From NCBI RefSeq assembly GCF_020283565.1, contig NC_060059.1, positions 1,557,501-1,621,500 of the forward strand: a DNA stretch of 64,000 nucleotides, read 5' to 3'. Position numbers and translations under genes: made by a program. Position 1 is the first letter of the stretch; each line of letters opens with the position of its first letter. Source of the stretch: Trifolium pratense. Its lineage: Eukaryota > Streptophyta > Magnoliopsida > Fabales > Fabaceae. This document shows, in pieces, positions 1 through 17,591 of this stretch. The notes under the pieces are model-generated. The model was not told the origin of the DNA. It searched no databases and saw nothing but the letters and a program-made list of their open reading frames with translations.

Positions 1-886
1 GATCATCTATGTTACGTCTTACAAAAATCTAAAATCGTTTGATATGTTGTCCACTTGCATCCATCGACAAATTTTTCTCCACCTTATATCGAAAACAAAC
101 ATTTGAACAACGTTAAATCTCTTCGATCTCTTGAAAACAAAACAGACATGACAACTCATGTGGATTATTAATAACTCCCCTATTAGCTAAAAAAAAAAGG
201 TTAATTTATAATTTATATTGATTGATCTCTTATTTGAATTGTTATTTATTTGGGTTTTTTAACATTTTGTGTCTTGAAAGTCATTATCCATTACAAGTTC
301 TACTTATACTTTCTTTGAGACACTTTGTAAGGAACCAAAATGAATGAAAACATTTTATTTTACTTGTCTTTCTTTTATGCTTTTTCTATATTTTCCTTAG
401 AATAGTTGTAGCTCTCTACTACTTATCATTTAGTGTTTTCATTTTTTTTATCTCATTTCCGCTAGTCAAGATTAGAGATGAAAATTTATATTTTTGATGC
501 TACTGAAGATGTCTAATGGTGAATTCTTTGTACTGAAAAATACTTCAATGCAAAGGGAACATTAGACGCAACAAAGATAAGTCATATTAAGGAAGCTATG
601 ACATGCCCAACTCTCAACCGGTGGAAATGGTGGTTTCTTTGTCATCTACATGTCACTTTGAACCCATTCACAAATTCATCTCTTTAGGAATCTCAATAAT
701 CCTGTGAATCTTAAGATGAATACATAGATCATCAGAGTTCATCAATGACTAAGCATGTTTGTTATGACTGTCATGGCATGCATTAATATTGACTCTTCTA
801 GCATGAAAAAGAAAACTGAGAAAAAAATCTTTATCAATGGTTTTATCAAATTTCTGGGTTTCTCATTAATCAACCCAGTAATATGT
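1..886. other. intergenic, no gene recognised
   Basis: AT-rich sequence downstream of the resistance pseudogene. No coding exon, RNA gene or clear repeat was recognised. It probably contains the pseudogene's former 3' untranslated region. Confidence 0.5.
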
Positions 887-3800
887 CTAATTATTTGTTA
901 CATACTTGATTTGAACAGATGAATTTCCACTTCCACTGTGCATCATTTGTGGGTTTAATTGTTCTAAATCCTCCTTAGATATCCAACGATAACCACAATT
1001 TTTTACCTCCAAATGCAAACCAAGGGGCTGCTCAACTACAGCTGCCAATTCAATAGTACTACTAATATCATGCAATCCCTTTGTAATATGGCTCATATAA
1101 TAATCAATACATTCTCCCCTAGTGAAAAAAATAAGCAAAAGGTGTTCTAACTCAACTGTGACCAGATCTTTTTCAAGATGGATGGGAATAACTGGAAACC
1201 GTCCACGTTGTTTACTTTGAAAACCGAACCCAATATGAGGTGACCGTCCTTCACCTAAATTATTTGGATCATCATGTGCCACAAATGTTAAGCAACAAGC
1301 AACACCTATCCAATTGTTGTCATGCATAATAGGTGATGGATCCATGCTTATTGAACTACCAACATTTTGTTTTTTAAACCATATTGGAATTTGAGCTCTT
1401 GGAATAACAATATCAATCTGACCCATTGGAAGATCAGATTGCATGTGCACCTTATACCAGATAAATTAGTTATGTATTAGTTCAATCACATAAAAAGATA
1501 TGTATAGACAAAAGGAAAAAGGATGGATTAGGCACCTGAAGGAGTTGTATCATCCAAGAAAAAGCCATTTTATAACAGCATTCCATCTCAATTAAACTGG
1601 GGCAGTCAAAAATATATAATCCAGCTACATATCTACCAAAAAATGTTTTTCCTACTGGCAAGACTGTATTTGATGCGAGCTCAGGCAAATATTTCAGCTG
1701 CTTACAATGCTCCAAGTTCAATTGTCTAAGTTTGGAAAGTTCCTTGATGCTTGAAGGTAGTGTAACAAAGTTGTTTCCCCCCAAATTTAGGATTTCTAAA
1801 GAATGTAACCACCCAATAGCATTAGGGATTTGAAGAAGATTGCAGAAACTTAGGTCAAGATATTGCAAACATGACAAACGAGAAGGCAGTAATAAACCAA
1901 CTGAATCTTTACGTTTGCGAAAAAAAGAAAATCGAAAGGACGGGATGCAGGATGTTGACTGGTATTGGGTAGTACTTTCTTTGTTATCAAGCATCTCTAA
2001 ATGTTTTATTTGTCTTTGTAACAGCTGATTATTAAGTAATTTTGGACAGCCTGAGATATTGAGATGTTTGAGAGAACTCAGACCAATAATGTTGTTAGGA
2101 ATACTGATCAGATTTTTACAGTTTTTCAAATTTAATTTGAAAAGCCTTCTTAGTATACCAATGGATGGATCAATCTGAACGAGTTTTATACATCCTTCAA
2201 GATCTAGCCACTCAAGATTTGGAATCATCGAAAAATTTGGCATCATGATAAGATTTTTAGAGTGAGAGAGATCAATACGTGTCAAATTGTGTAGAGGCTG
2301 CAGGCAATGACAGATAGAAAGAGATAGATCAAAAATCATATTTAAACTGTAATTTGTTTCTTTAACTAACTCTAGTGAAAGAGGAAAGAATATGATACAA
2401 ACGATTTTTACTAGTTAACCAAAAAATGAAAAACAAAGGCTCATAATGACTATGTTTATAGTACCTTTGTGCCCTCCCATAGTTGTCTGATGTTGCTATG
2501 AGGTAGGATCAGTTCAACAAGTTTATCCGGCTCAAAACTTGATGGTAAACAACTGAAAGGATATTTATCCCAACATAGATACCCCAATTCACTTGAAAGA
2601 AAATTGAGACTTCCTGAGAAATTCAAATTCCACAGCATGAGCAATTTAAGGCGACTCATTTGCGCTAAAGCTTCAGTCCTCAAAGTTGACATTGCTTGTA
2701 TTTTGTCAATATTTTCTGGATAACGCCGCAGAACTATGGCTTCAAGGTTTCCTGTTGCCTACAGTAATACAGTATTGCAATGACATTAAAAATGATAGAT
2801 ACTTTGAGGTTATTAATAGATTACAGAAAAATGGCAACCAATAATTTCCTTTCAATGACGATTTTACCATGTTTTCTGAGATAACATTGTGGACATCCTT
2901 GTAGTCCCACATCCTGTTCCACTTTCTCGGTTCTTTGGGTGATTTTTCTCTAACAATACTCTTGCCCAGTTCTTTGAACAAATAATGCATAAAAATTCTC
3001 CCCTTCTCAAGGATTATGAATGACTTATCAACGAGAACTCTTAAACCAATTTCAGGATGAAATCCACGAAAATCTAAAACTCTCTTCACATATGTCTCCT
3101 CTTTTTCATAAAAGAAACAAGCAATATCGAGAAAGATATCCTTTTCTGTATCCTCTAGTCCATCAAAACTAATTCGGAGTACATTCATAATATCTGTTCT
3201 TGGATTCTCCCTTAATCTTGCCAATGCACTTTTCCATTCAGAGGCATCTCGACCATACAAAAATGTGCCCAACACTTTAATTGCTAATGGAAGGCCATTG
3301 GCATATGTTAGTACATCATATCATCATTATCTGAGTCCAAATTCAGAAGCTTTTTTAATTCTTCCATTCGTGGGTGCATCCCAACTATATCGCCGGGCAA
3401 AGTTGAAGATTTGTTTCCTAATAAACATGTAACCTCTTTAACAATTTTTTCAATCTCTGCATATTGTGGCCTAAAAGACCAGAGGATAGAAATAATAATT
3501 CATTACAAGGCAACCCAAAACAAAAACCACAAAAGTTGATTGATAAAGCAATTCAAGAAGCAAAAATTATATGCTTCTGTAATTAGTGGAATAGTTGAAG
3601 TAATATTAATAAACTTTAAAGTCCCGATCAATTTGTTGCAAACATAGAAAAGACTACTTACTTGTCTCTTACATCCCAACCACAGAGATTCGCTACTTGT
3701 GCCAGGGCATCCCTCCATCTTTGCACTTCTTCTAAGATTTCTTTGAATATTTCTTCATGCTTAAGAAAGGCTTTTTCATAATCTCCGCTTTGCTTTCGTA

Positions 3801-4155
3801 CCTCAGATGGATTCACATCATAGAAAATAGGTAGAACAGTCTGTCCTGATACATCAATGCAATCAGCAATTTTTGCCAATTCTTGCAAGCACCATGTGGA
3901 AGAGGCATAGTTTCTTGAGAAGATAACAATCAAAATACGGGATCCTTCAATGGCTTGTAGAAGCTCAGATGATATATGTTCCCCTTTCTTCAGCTTTGTA
4001 TCATCCCTGAAGGTAACGATGCCTTTTTTATGAAGAGCGCCAATAAGATGATCAGTGAAATTGTTGCGCGTGTCTTCACCTCTAAAGCTCACAAACACAT
4101 CATATTTCCATGGCTTGCTAGGTGAAGAGACACTTTGGTTTCTACTACAAGCCAT
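887..4155 (-). pseudogene. TIR-NBS-LRR (TNL) resistance gene, NB-ARC core deleted
   Basis: Remnant of an intracellular immune receptor. Exon 1 (4155-3662) encodes a full TIR domain (YDVFVSFRGEDTR near residue 18, later RWRDALAQVANLCGW), ending at a GTAAGT donor. Exon 2 (about 3484-2868) starts with the usual pre-NBS linker and VGMHPRMEELKKLL, but then jumps near 3308-3322 straight to LTYANGLPLAIKVLG. P-loop, kinase-2 and RNBS motifs are missing and the frame shifts to a stop. The ARC2 part remains (DIACFF; MHY where MHD is usual). Exon 3 (2758-2465) is the NBS-LRR linker, exon 4 (2297-1536) holds leucine-rich repeats, exon 5 (1450-887) is a post-LRR C-JID-like domain ending in a stop. Splice sites of the remaining exons look normal, so the deletion is probably recent. 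Without a P-loop it cannot be a normal nucleotide switch; a TIR-only product from exon 1 is conceivable. Confidence 0.9.
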
Positions 4156-6259
4156 TGAAATTGTAAAAGCAAAAACTAACTTGCTGAGATTGATGTATTA
4201 TACATTATGTCTGTGAAGCTGAAAGTATGCAATGCAAGGAAAAATTAGATGATTGCAAGAGTGTCTATATATCACAATAAGCAACATGAATTAGCAGTTT
4301 AGTACTATTCAAACCATCATTTGCTTGAATAAAAGTATAATTTCTATCAAGTATGTGAGCACTATCATATATTTATGAGACACTACAAGATACTATTGTG
4401 TGGGATGAATCAAGTGATGCAATGACCACAAATTGAAAACAAGATATCATAAACGCACTCATATCAACAAATTAATTAGTTTTCTTTTTTTGACCATATA
4501 CGAAGTGACAAGTACCATTGAAACTCGCACAATTGTGATCTCCCAAGTTCCAACTCTGGTGACGGCTTCCAACCTATCAATTTCGGCATTATCAGTTGAA
4601 TGATGACTCATGGAAATTATTTATTCTAATGATTAGTCGTATCATTTAATTTGACCATGAATCAATTTAAATTATAAGTGAAAAATGGCTAATATAATTG
4701 ATTAAAATATTCCAACAATACAAGTTCAACAAAATGAAATCAGGATCCTTGAAGTTGATGGGAAGAGAGAAAAATACTTATGAAAGGAAATGAAGTTACA
4801 GAAGACAAATCAAATGAGGTAGAACTGGAACAGTTTCATTATTAACTATACTAAGCTACTAGCCACATAACATGCAAATCATTTCAGCATATATAATTAT
4901 AAATAACATAAAATTGGAAAATATTAACTTAGGTGGCGGTGGTAGTGGGCATCATCACTGTATCAACAGTCAGCAAAAGAGATATGAGCAAGTGAATCTG
5001 GGTTGGCTGCATCAAAGGAGAGAGAGAAAACAGGAGTTGAGGTGAATGAGAGAACTGAGAACAAACTGGAATGTTGTGCTATGATAAAAGTCAAAGCAGC
5101 GTTAAACCGTGTGACAATGCTATATATATAATTTGCCCCTAATGGCATAAGTATATAGTTATTAAAAAGCTCCAACTAACCAGGACAGTTATGCTTGTAA
5201 TAAAACAAATAATTTAAGTTCATCACAGCGTTTAAACCGTATCAGTCAACTTAAGATTTCAATCATTTACTAGTAATTTTGTTTTTTACCAAATTTACTC
5301 CATGGTTTTGAGGAGGTGTTCCCCGATTTAGATTGAAATGTGTCTGATTTAAATATAAAATTCCATGCAATTGATTTAATTTTGAATGATTTGATGTTAT
5401 CAGAGTTAAAAAAAAACTGTTTAATTGAACCGCTCTAATATAATATTAGGATCACTCTTAACCGAAGGACAGTGGTATTATGACCACCCTTGAACTCAAG
5501 AGACAATGATACTTGAGAATTTTTTCTAATGGGACATAGAAAATGAGGTAGAAGAAGTGCGTTGAGTAGAACCAATCATGGGGTGGTGGACTGCCAAAGT
5601 AGGTGGTACTCAAGCATCATGAATGGCTCCTATTTGGGAAGACATGCTCACTGTAAGTTTCCTGCACAAAGTAAAATAACTGCTTTTATCAAGCAGTCAA
5701 GTACTGAAGCACCATGCAGAGAAAGAATTATGGATACGGGGATACCCAAAAAACTACTCCTACTAAGAAAGTGGAGCTTGGTTCTACAATGATAGCGACT
5801 AAACAACAGCCAATGTTGCAGATTCACCAGACTGAAAAAGCTTGTTTCAATTATTATTAAATAGAATAACACAGATAATAAATACATCAAGGAAGTGTCC
5901 AACCGACAACTATCCTGATTACAAATATCCTAAATAATGAAATTACAAGATGAATAAGATCATGAAACAAGCAAACATACACTGGCAAAAACAGTCCACA
6001 AATTCCAACCATCCCAAATTGTGTGCAATGTTAACCAAAAGTAAAAAACTGGCATATGAAGCATAACATCTACGGGGTGGGACTAACTGAACAGGCTTGG
6101 AATATGAGGCACTCAAAACAGACTTAACCTTTATTATATTTATGCTGGATAGAACAAATGCGGACTTTAGGCGAGAAAGCAAATAAACAAATCAATTGCC
6201 CATGACATTAGGCGCTGATTGAGCAGGAGACTAAGGTGGCACGCGAACTAGTTTGATCA
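4156..6259. other. intergenic: TNL upstream region and 3' flank of the V-ATPase gene
   Basis: The part near 4156-4500 lies upstream of the resistance pseudogene and the part near 5900-6259 is the probable 3' untranslated region of the V-ATPase gene. Short open frames (for example 4963-5175) show no recognisable domain. Nothing else was recognised. Confidence 0.5.
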
Positions 6260-11206
<4,947 letters not shown>

Positions 11207-12180
11207 CTTAGAACTTCAAATAATCAAACGAAAGAAGTGTACAATAGTCAGTACATTCCAAACCAAAAACACAAATGAGAAGCAAAGACTAAAAGCAGCA
11301 CAGATTCCATCCACGATTAAAACAGAACAAACAACAAAAAATAAAAGGCAAACGAAAAATCAATACATAATTGCTCACAACGAAAAATAATAAACTAGTA
11401 TTAATCTTAGAGTAATTCTTCAAATGTCATCAAAGTAATATTCAAATTTTTTGTCACAAAGTGTGTGTATGATTGCACAGTTGATGAATACAATCTCAAT
11501 CAAAATTGATTTGATGATTGACCCTTATCGCAAAAGCTCATTTTCATCGCTTATTTTCAAAATTAAAATCACGCTAAAAATCAAATCTGACAGTCTACAC
11601 AGTGAATCCAAACTCAATTTCAACCATTTTCACAAATATACAAAATCAAATAACAACAGAGTGAAGCACAAATATTAGGTGAACTGATTCAGAGGTTCGG
11701 TTCACTCTAACAGAAAATTCAGCAAAAAAAACCGGTAGTGAAGTCAGAAATTACAGTTATAGATGCATAAAAATCAAAATCTGGTTTGATCCGGTTCTAA
11801 GCCATCAAAATTGCACTTATTGGTACGTAAAAATCAAAATCTGATTTGATCCAATTCCAAACAAACCGCTACTGAACTCAGAAAAATTGTAAATAACATA
11901 AAATGGAATAAAAATGTTGATAAACAACAACGATAGCGATAATATTGAAAATTGAATAGACTATAGCGTAATTGTAGTAGTTAAGAGATCGAAGTGTAAA
12001 TTGGTTACATACTATTGCAGCGGTGAAACAATGAGATCGAGAAACGAAGAATTGGATGATGATTTTGAGAATCGGAAAATGGATCCGGAGAGAAAATGAC
12101 GTACCTGTGGTTTTCGATATTTCTGATCAGAGAGAGAGAGATGAGAAACGTGGGTGAGACACACTGGGTGAGGGGAATGG
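11207..12180 (-). promoter_or_regulatory. VHA-B: 5' UTR, leader intron and proximal promoter of VHA-B
   Basis: Seven bases upstream of the ATG there is a possible acceptor (AG at 11215-11214). About 890 bp further up, CCACAG|GTAC at 12110-12101 is a good donor on the minus strand (exon end 12105). This fits a leader intron, common in plant housekeeping genes. The purine-rich GAGAGAGA at 12130-12145 would be a CT-rich tract on the transcribed strand. Inferred from splice signals only. Confidence 0.5.
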
Positions 12181-12340
12181 ATCTAATGGACCAAAATAAT
12201 TAACTAATCAAACAAAATTGGAAATAATCATTTCTTTTTTTTGTCAAAAAAATAAAATAATTATTTCGTTATTTTAAACTATACGATTTGTCAATTATAT
12301 CCTTTGTCCATTATTCTTATCTTTTTCAATAATTTTTTTT

Positions 12341-12524
12341 AGAGTTTAATTGTTGTGCACCGTCGGTGTAATTTTTTTTACACATGCATCCAATAACACG
12401 TTGCCACATCATTTAATGAATGTGATATATCATGTGTTTTTAATTACCATACATGATGTGTCAGTATATTATTGGACGCATGTGCAAAATAAATTTACAC
12501 CGACGGTGCATATAAATTAAATTC
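12341..12524. mobile_element. foldback MITE with GCACCGTCGGTGTAA inverted repeats
   Basis: The left half (AGAGTTTAATTGTTGTGCAC..., with CACATGC and CCAATAA further in) is matched in inverted order by the right half. The arms run about 80 bp each with scattered mismatches and meet near 12432; there is no coding capacity. The core CACCGTCGGTGTAA is a recurrent motif in legume MITEs. The element sits roughly 200 bp upstream of the inferred VHA-B first exon. Exact ends and target duplication are not certain. Confidence 0.85.
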
Positions 12525-12546
12525 TTTTTTTTATATACTAGTGGCC

Positions 12547-12571
12547 AAACGGGCACGTTCCGTGCCCGTTT
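12547..12571. repeat. 10-bp GC-rich perfect inverted repeat, 5-nt loop
   Basis: AAACGGGCAC, loop GTTCC, GTGCCCGTTT: a perfect hairpin in very AT-rich DNA, beside TATACTAGTGGCC. Such a hairpin next to a TATACTAGT-like end can mark a transposon terminus (Helitron-type is one option), but no second end was found. Confidence 0.7.
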
Positions 12572-15500
12572 GTGTGATCCGCTTTTTCTATTGCGCTAAC
12601 TTTTTATTTTTTATTTTTATTTTTTTCAATCTAGTTTTTCTTCTAATATGCAATTACTTTATCAACCAATTTGTTCTATTTTCGTACTATTATTTCTCTC
12701 CATGTTTATACTCCATAGGAGTATCTATGAATTGAAATAAAGAAAAACTAATTAAAAAACAATAAGAAAAAAATACAGATTAATAATGAAATAATGAAAT
12801 TTAACATGATAACTTAATTAAACTATATTGAACTTTTCGACTCATTAAAATGTTGAAGAAAATTAAATTTGGATGAAGAAATTGAGCAAAAAAGTACCAA
12901 AAGAGATAATCAAAACAACCAATCTCAGTAAATAATATCACTCTATTTTGATATTGTAGCACAATCTTTCCAACCTTTTGAATAAAACCAAAAAGGCTAG
13001 GAGAGGAAGAGACATGAAACAAAATATGTTATTTTTTAATATCCCCTCCAATAACAAACATATATGTAGTGCCACCATATCCGTATTCTCCTTGCACTAA
13101 TCTGCACATCTTCCATATCAAATTATAAATGAAAAAAAAAAAATCATCAGAGAAAGAAAAATTAAAACAACACTAATAATATATATCTATTTAATGATTA
13201 ATTAACTTCCAATATCATTTTCTTATATAACAATTTTTTAACAATGAAATGGTAAGATTCGAATAATAAAAAGGATGTCAAATTTTTTAACTATTGAGTG
13301 AAAATACTTCGAATTTGAACACATCAAAAGTGAAGTATAGAATCTAACCTTTATGTATAAAAACACGATATTCTTTAATTATGTCACAATGGCAAAAGCA
13401 ATTTAGTAACCATCAATAGTCATGGTGAAGAATATAGAGTTAAGTTATAATCTTTTCAACCTAAATAAGACACATACAAATAAAAATTAAATAAAACAAT
13501 ACCGAGTTAACAAATATTTTAAGAGTGATTCACCATATTGAAAAAAAAAGCATTAGGAGAATTAATATCATTTTTTTTCCGGAAGGAGAATTAATATCAT
13601 GACATGCATATATAATTTATCATACCTTGGTATTATTTATTGGGCTATCAAAATGACGTGAGATTTAATTTAAGAAATCATTAGATGCCAAATAGTTCTT
13701 TCAAAATTGAGAATAATGGATATCCTACACCCTATTAAATGGAAAACAGAAGAAGCAATTTAACACTATTATGCTTCAAAGTCAATTCAAATATTTAAAA
13801 TATAGAAGATGAAAAATTGAGACAACAAACCTTTAAAGGGTTCTCACATTTCCTTTTCTAGACCATCTCTCGGGTGGTAGTGTGAGATTAAGTTTCTTCA
13901 CCATTGAACCCACAATTGACATAATTGCGCTTGCACTCTCTACCATCAACAACACATAAAAATCCAATTTGTTACCGAGCAAATTATAATCTATTAGTCA
14001 CATGTTCACAGTTTAAATTAAAAAAACCACTACAATTTTCATGCATGTGATATTTTTCAGACGTTAACTTATTTGTTTTCATCAAAAGTTTTTTATTTCA
14101 TTTGTACAAACACTACAACATGCATGGTTGAAAAGCAGTTAACACATGTTCATCTTTCTTTTTTCAAAAGAAAAGTTTTTTCAAAAGAAAAGACATGATG
14201 AAATAAAAACAATAAAGAATACAAACAATTTCAATCCATACAATGTACATTATAAGTCGTATAATAGAATTTTGTTTACTCTAAACCGTTACATATATCG
14301 ATATGATGCAATAACATTGCAATTCACCAAATGGAAATTAAATTTCAGCAAGACTCCAAAATTATGTTGATCTATGTAATCCAAATGCCTTGATTCCAGC
14401 CCTGTCAAATAATTGATAACAGAACATATGTGCCACGGAATTGAAAACACACAAAAACATTATAAAAAAAATGTAATATGTTTAACCAATTTGTTCTATA
14501 TATTTTGGGTTCTTAGATTTTCCTTTCTTTTGTTTTTGTGTTTTAATTTAAAAGAGTAGTTATATTTTCTTTTTGAAATGATATAACTGATTTCAACTTC
14601 CACCCTTTAAATATATTTTTTTTTTTGAAATTTTTGCAATAAATGAAGGGTAAAATTGGAAAGAAAATAGGCTACACCAAAAGAAATGTTTTCCCTTTAT
14701 TAATGTTATAGATATATTTGAAAAACTAAAGTTTGTTTTTTTTTTAAACAAAGTTTTTTTTTTTAAAAAAAAAGTTTGTTCTTTTTTTACGATAGAAAAG
14801 TTTGTTACGACAGGAAATTATTATTTTTAAAATAGTAACTAACAATGGATTGTTACGAGAGAAACAATAATTTTTTTTATAACAATAAATTTATTTGAAA
14901 GAGTGGAAAAATAGGAATTTAGTGGTTAATTGAGATGAGGGCATAATAAGAAGATAATGCGCAAAGATCCACTTTCTTAATTCGGTGTTATCATTCTAAC
15001 TGGATACGTATAAAAAAACGGAGGGAGTAACAAATACTCCAATTCTCAAGTAAGGTAATTGTGTAATTTTTATTTTTTTCTAGTTTTTTTTTGTTGATAA
15101 ACGAAATGAAAAAGTCATTAAAAACTCACACACAAAGTGAAATGACCGGGATTCAAATCTTTGTCCTGACGTCCGACACTAGCAATTTCAACACATCTGT
15201 CAATTGAGTTAGGATTTGTGAACTATTTTTTTCTAGTTCTATGCTGGGAAAAATCAAAATGAAAATGAAATTGGATTTATGGCCATATGCCATTGCCAGG
15301 TGTGATGTGTCACGTTCCAAGATAGACATCTCACGGACATAGATTATGTGCTCTAATCATGTAGTAGTTCAATTTTAATCGGATAGTTCAAATGTTATTT
15401 TAAAATTTTATATTAGATAAAAATAAAAATTATAATATATCATGTTATAAGTTCATCGGTTATAAACTAGCTTATCAATTATTTTAGTAATAATAATGAA

Positions 15501-17591
15501 GAAAAAAGTAGGTAATAATGATAATAATTGACAGTTGTTTGCTCTTTCACTTCAGTCTCTTCTAATTCTATTATACAGTATTTACTCGGAAGAATTTCAT
15601 CATTAAGGAAAGTGAATTGATTTTCGGGAGCAACCCTTTCATTCTTCATTCATTTTAACTTTTAACTTAAAAAACAGAACAAAACCCTTTCTCATCGCTC
15701 ACTCACTCTTCTCCTTCCCACTCAAATTAAGATCAAACAATTTTGAATTGTCGACTACATGCAACTTGACTACACTTAATCTAATTTTACATCTCACACA
15801 CTGTATGAATTCAGTTTTTTTTTTTACGGTGAAATCAGAAAGGATGATTGTATTCCTCATTTCTACATGTAATAATTCAATTGACATATAAATGATTGTT
15901 AGTTTGAGGTTGAATGATTCATATTTTCAAAATTCATATCTAAGTTGAATTTTGATCCGTTATTTCGATCAAATGCACATTGAATGATTGATTGTGTGAT
16001 TGCGTGAAAATAATGTTGTGCCAAGTGTGAGGCGAGTTAAATCTCGTATTGCTTAGAATAGTGGAGGCTATGTATTTTATAAGTGAGAAAATCCATAAAC
16101 TTAACGTCTTAAGGTTTTGGGGAAAAAGTGTGGTGCCCAACTCACTTATAGAGTTGTTTTGAGTCCAACGTTGGTGATCTTCGGCTGCCCCCTCATGACC
16201 CAACAAATAATAACCCCAGTGACACCTTAATTATACGTTTAAGTTTGTTTTTCTTAATTCTTTTCTAAAAAAAAAAGGATAAATTTATAGTTAGACTTTA
16301 GTAAAGTATGACATTTGAGCAAGGATGCTCTCAAATTTTGAAAAGAAGCTGAGAAGTAAAGATGGTGTCTATGTATAGTGTGCATGATATTGAGTTTGAT
16401 GCCGACATTAGACATTGAATTGCTTCAAAAAAAGTTGATAATGGAAAGTTGTATCATTTTTAAGGAGGGTGTACATATGAACAAGGCAATCAATAACTCT
16501 AGGGTGTGTGAAGAGGGGAGTGAGAGTGAGTGACACAGGCGATGAAAATTGATTGTCGTATAATAGTACTTTGTTTTTAGAATATTGATTGATGCAAAAT
16601 TGAATCCTATTATTTTATTCACTCTCTTTACTTCCCTCCTTTCAAAATCTTTTGATCTTACCCCTCTAAATGCTTAGAGGTATTAAGACTTTTATAAATT
16701 TTCGATCCTAAAGTGTTTTGACTCGGTTAAACTTTAAAGTAATGCAATTTTAAATTATAATTTAGTACGGGTGTTGCAATTTTTTGTTAAACCGGCGAAT
16801 TTGTTTTTTATTGTAAAAATCTTAACTTGTTTCATTCAATTTCATTCAATAGGATGATATATAATTAAATTTTTGGTGACTAACGAAAACAATGCCGCTT
16901 TTACTAATATTGTATTTCGCCAAATGAGTAATATTGTTGGCTTTGTCTCCCAATAAAACTTATTCAAGTTTGGTAATGAACTTAAAGAAACTTTACACGC
17001 GAATAACATAGCGGTAAATTCCGTACGTAAATTTAGTTTACCTCTAATGCCATCAACCACTAGCTTGCAAGATAGTTTATTAGTTTTCTAACAACATTAG
17101 AAAATTCTAAATTTCGCAACCAAGAAATAACAATTTTAAGACCCCCTTCCACAAGAAGTAGAGGCGTGGAATCCATTATTTTTCTTTTATTTTTACCATC
17201 AGTTTAATCTAGTTCGAGGGCCAATTATAACGTCAAGTTGTTTCATCGCCATCCAAATTATAGTTGTGGGAATCAAACTCTAGTCCTCTAAGTTACGAAT
17301 GCATGCTTATTTTAAACTGTAAAGATAATCATTAAAAAAAATTATCAAATATTTTTTCTTATTCTTAATCAACGTGTAATAATAATTGTAGCACTAGCGT
17401 AGAAGGAACAGTGATCAATATACGTACGACTCTTTCTAATTTCTATCATGAAATGAAATAAAATGGATATAAAGAAAGATGATTTATATTTATTTATTTA
17501 TTTGTCGATATTTTATTTTTGGACCTTTTCTTTTTCCTTTTCTACTTGTCCCGTCACTCCAATTCAAGCCTCACATTTCTCTCTGATACAA
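12572..17591. other. gene-poor AT-rich region with transposon debris
   Basis: About 5 kb without a recognisable gene. AACGGAGGGAGTA at about 15017-15030 resembles one end of a Stowaway MITE; its partner end was not found. 15110-15230 and 17200-17310 look like old dispersed-repeat fragments (for example GGGAATCAAACTCTAGTCC). The last few hundred bases should contain the CPP1 promoter, but no convincing TATA box was assigned. Confidence 0.5.

Noticed and set aside
4963..5175. 70-codon frame between the resistance pseudogene and VHA-B
   Set aside because: No recognisable domain or splice context and AT-rich composition like the surrounding DNA.
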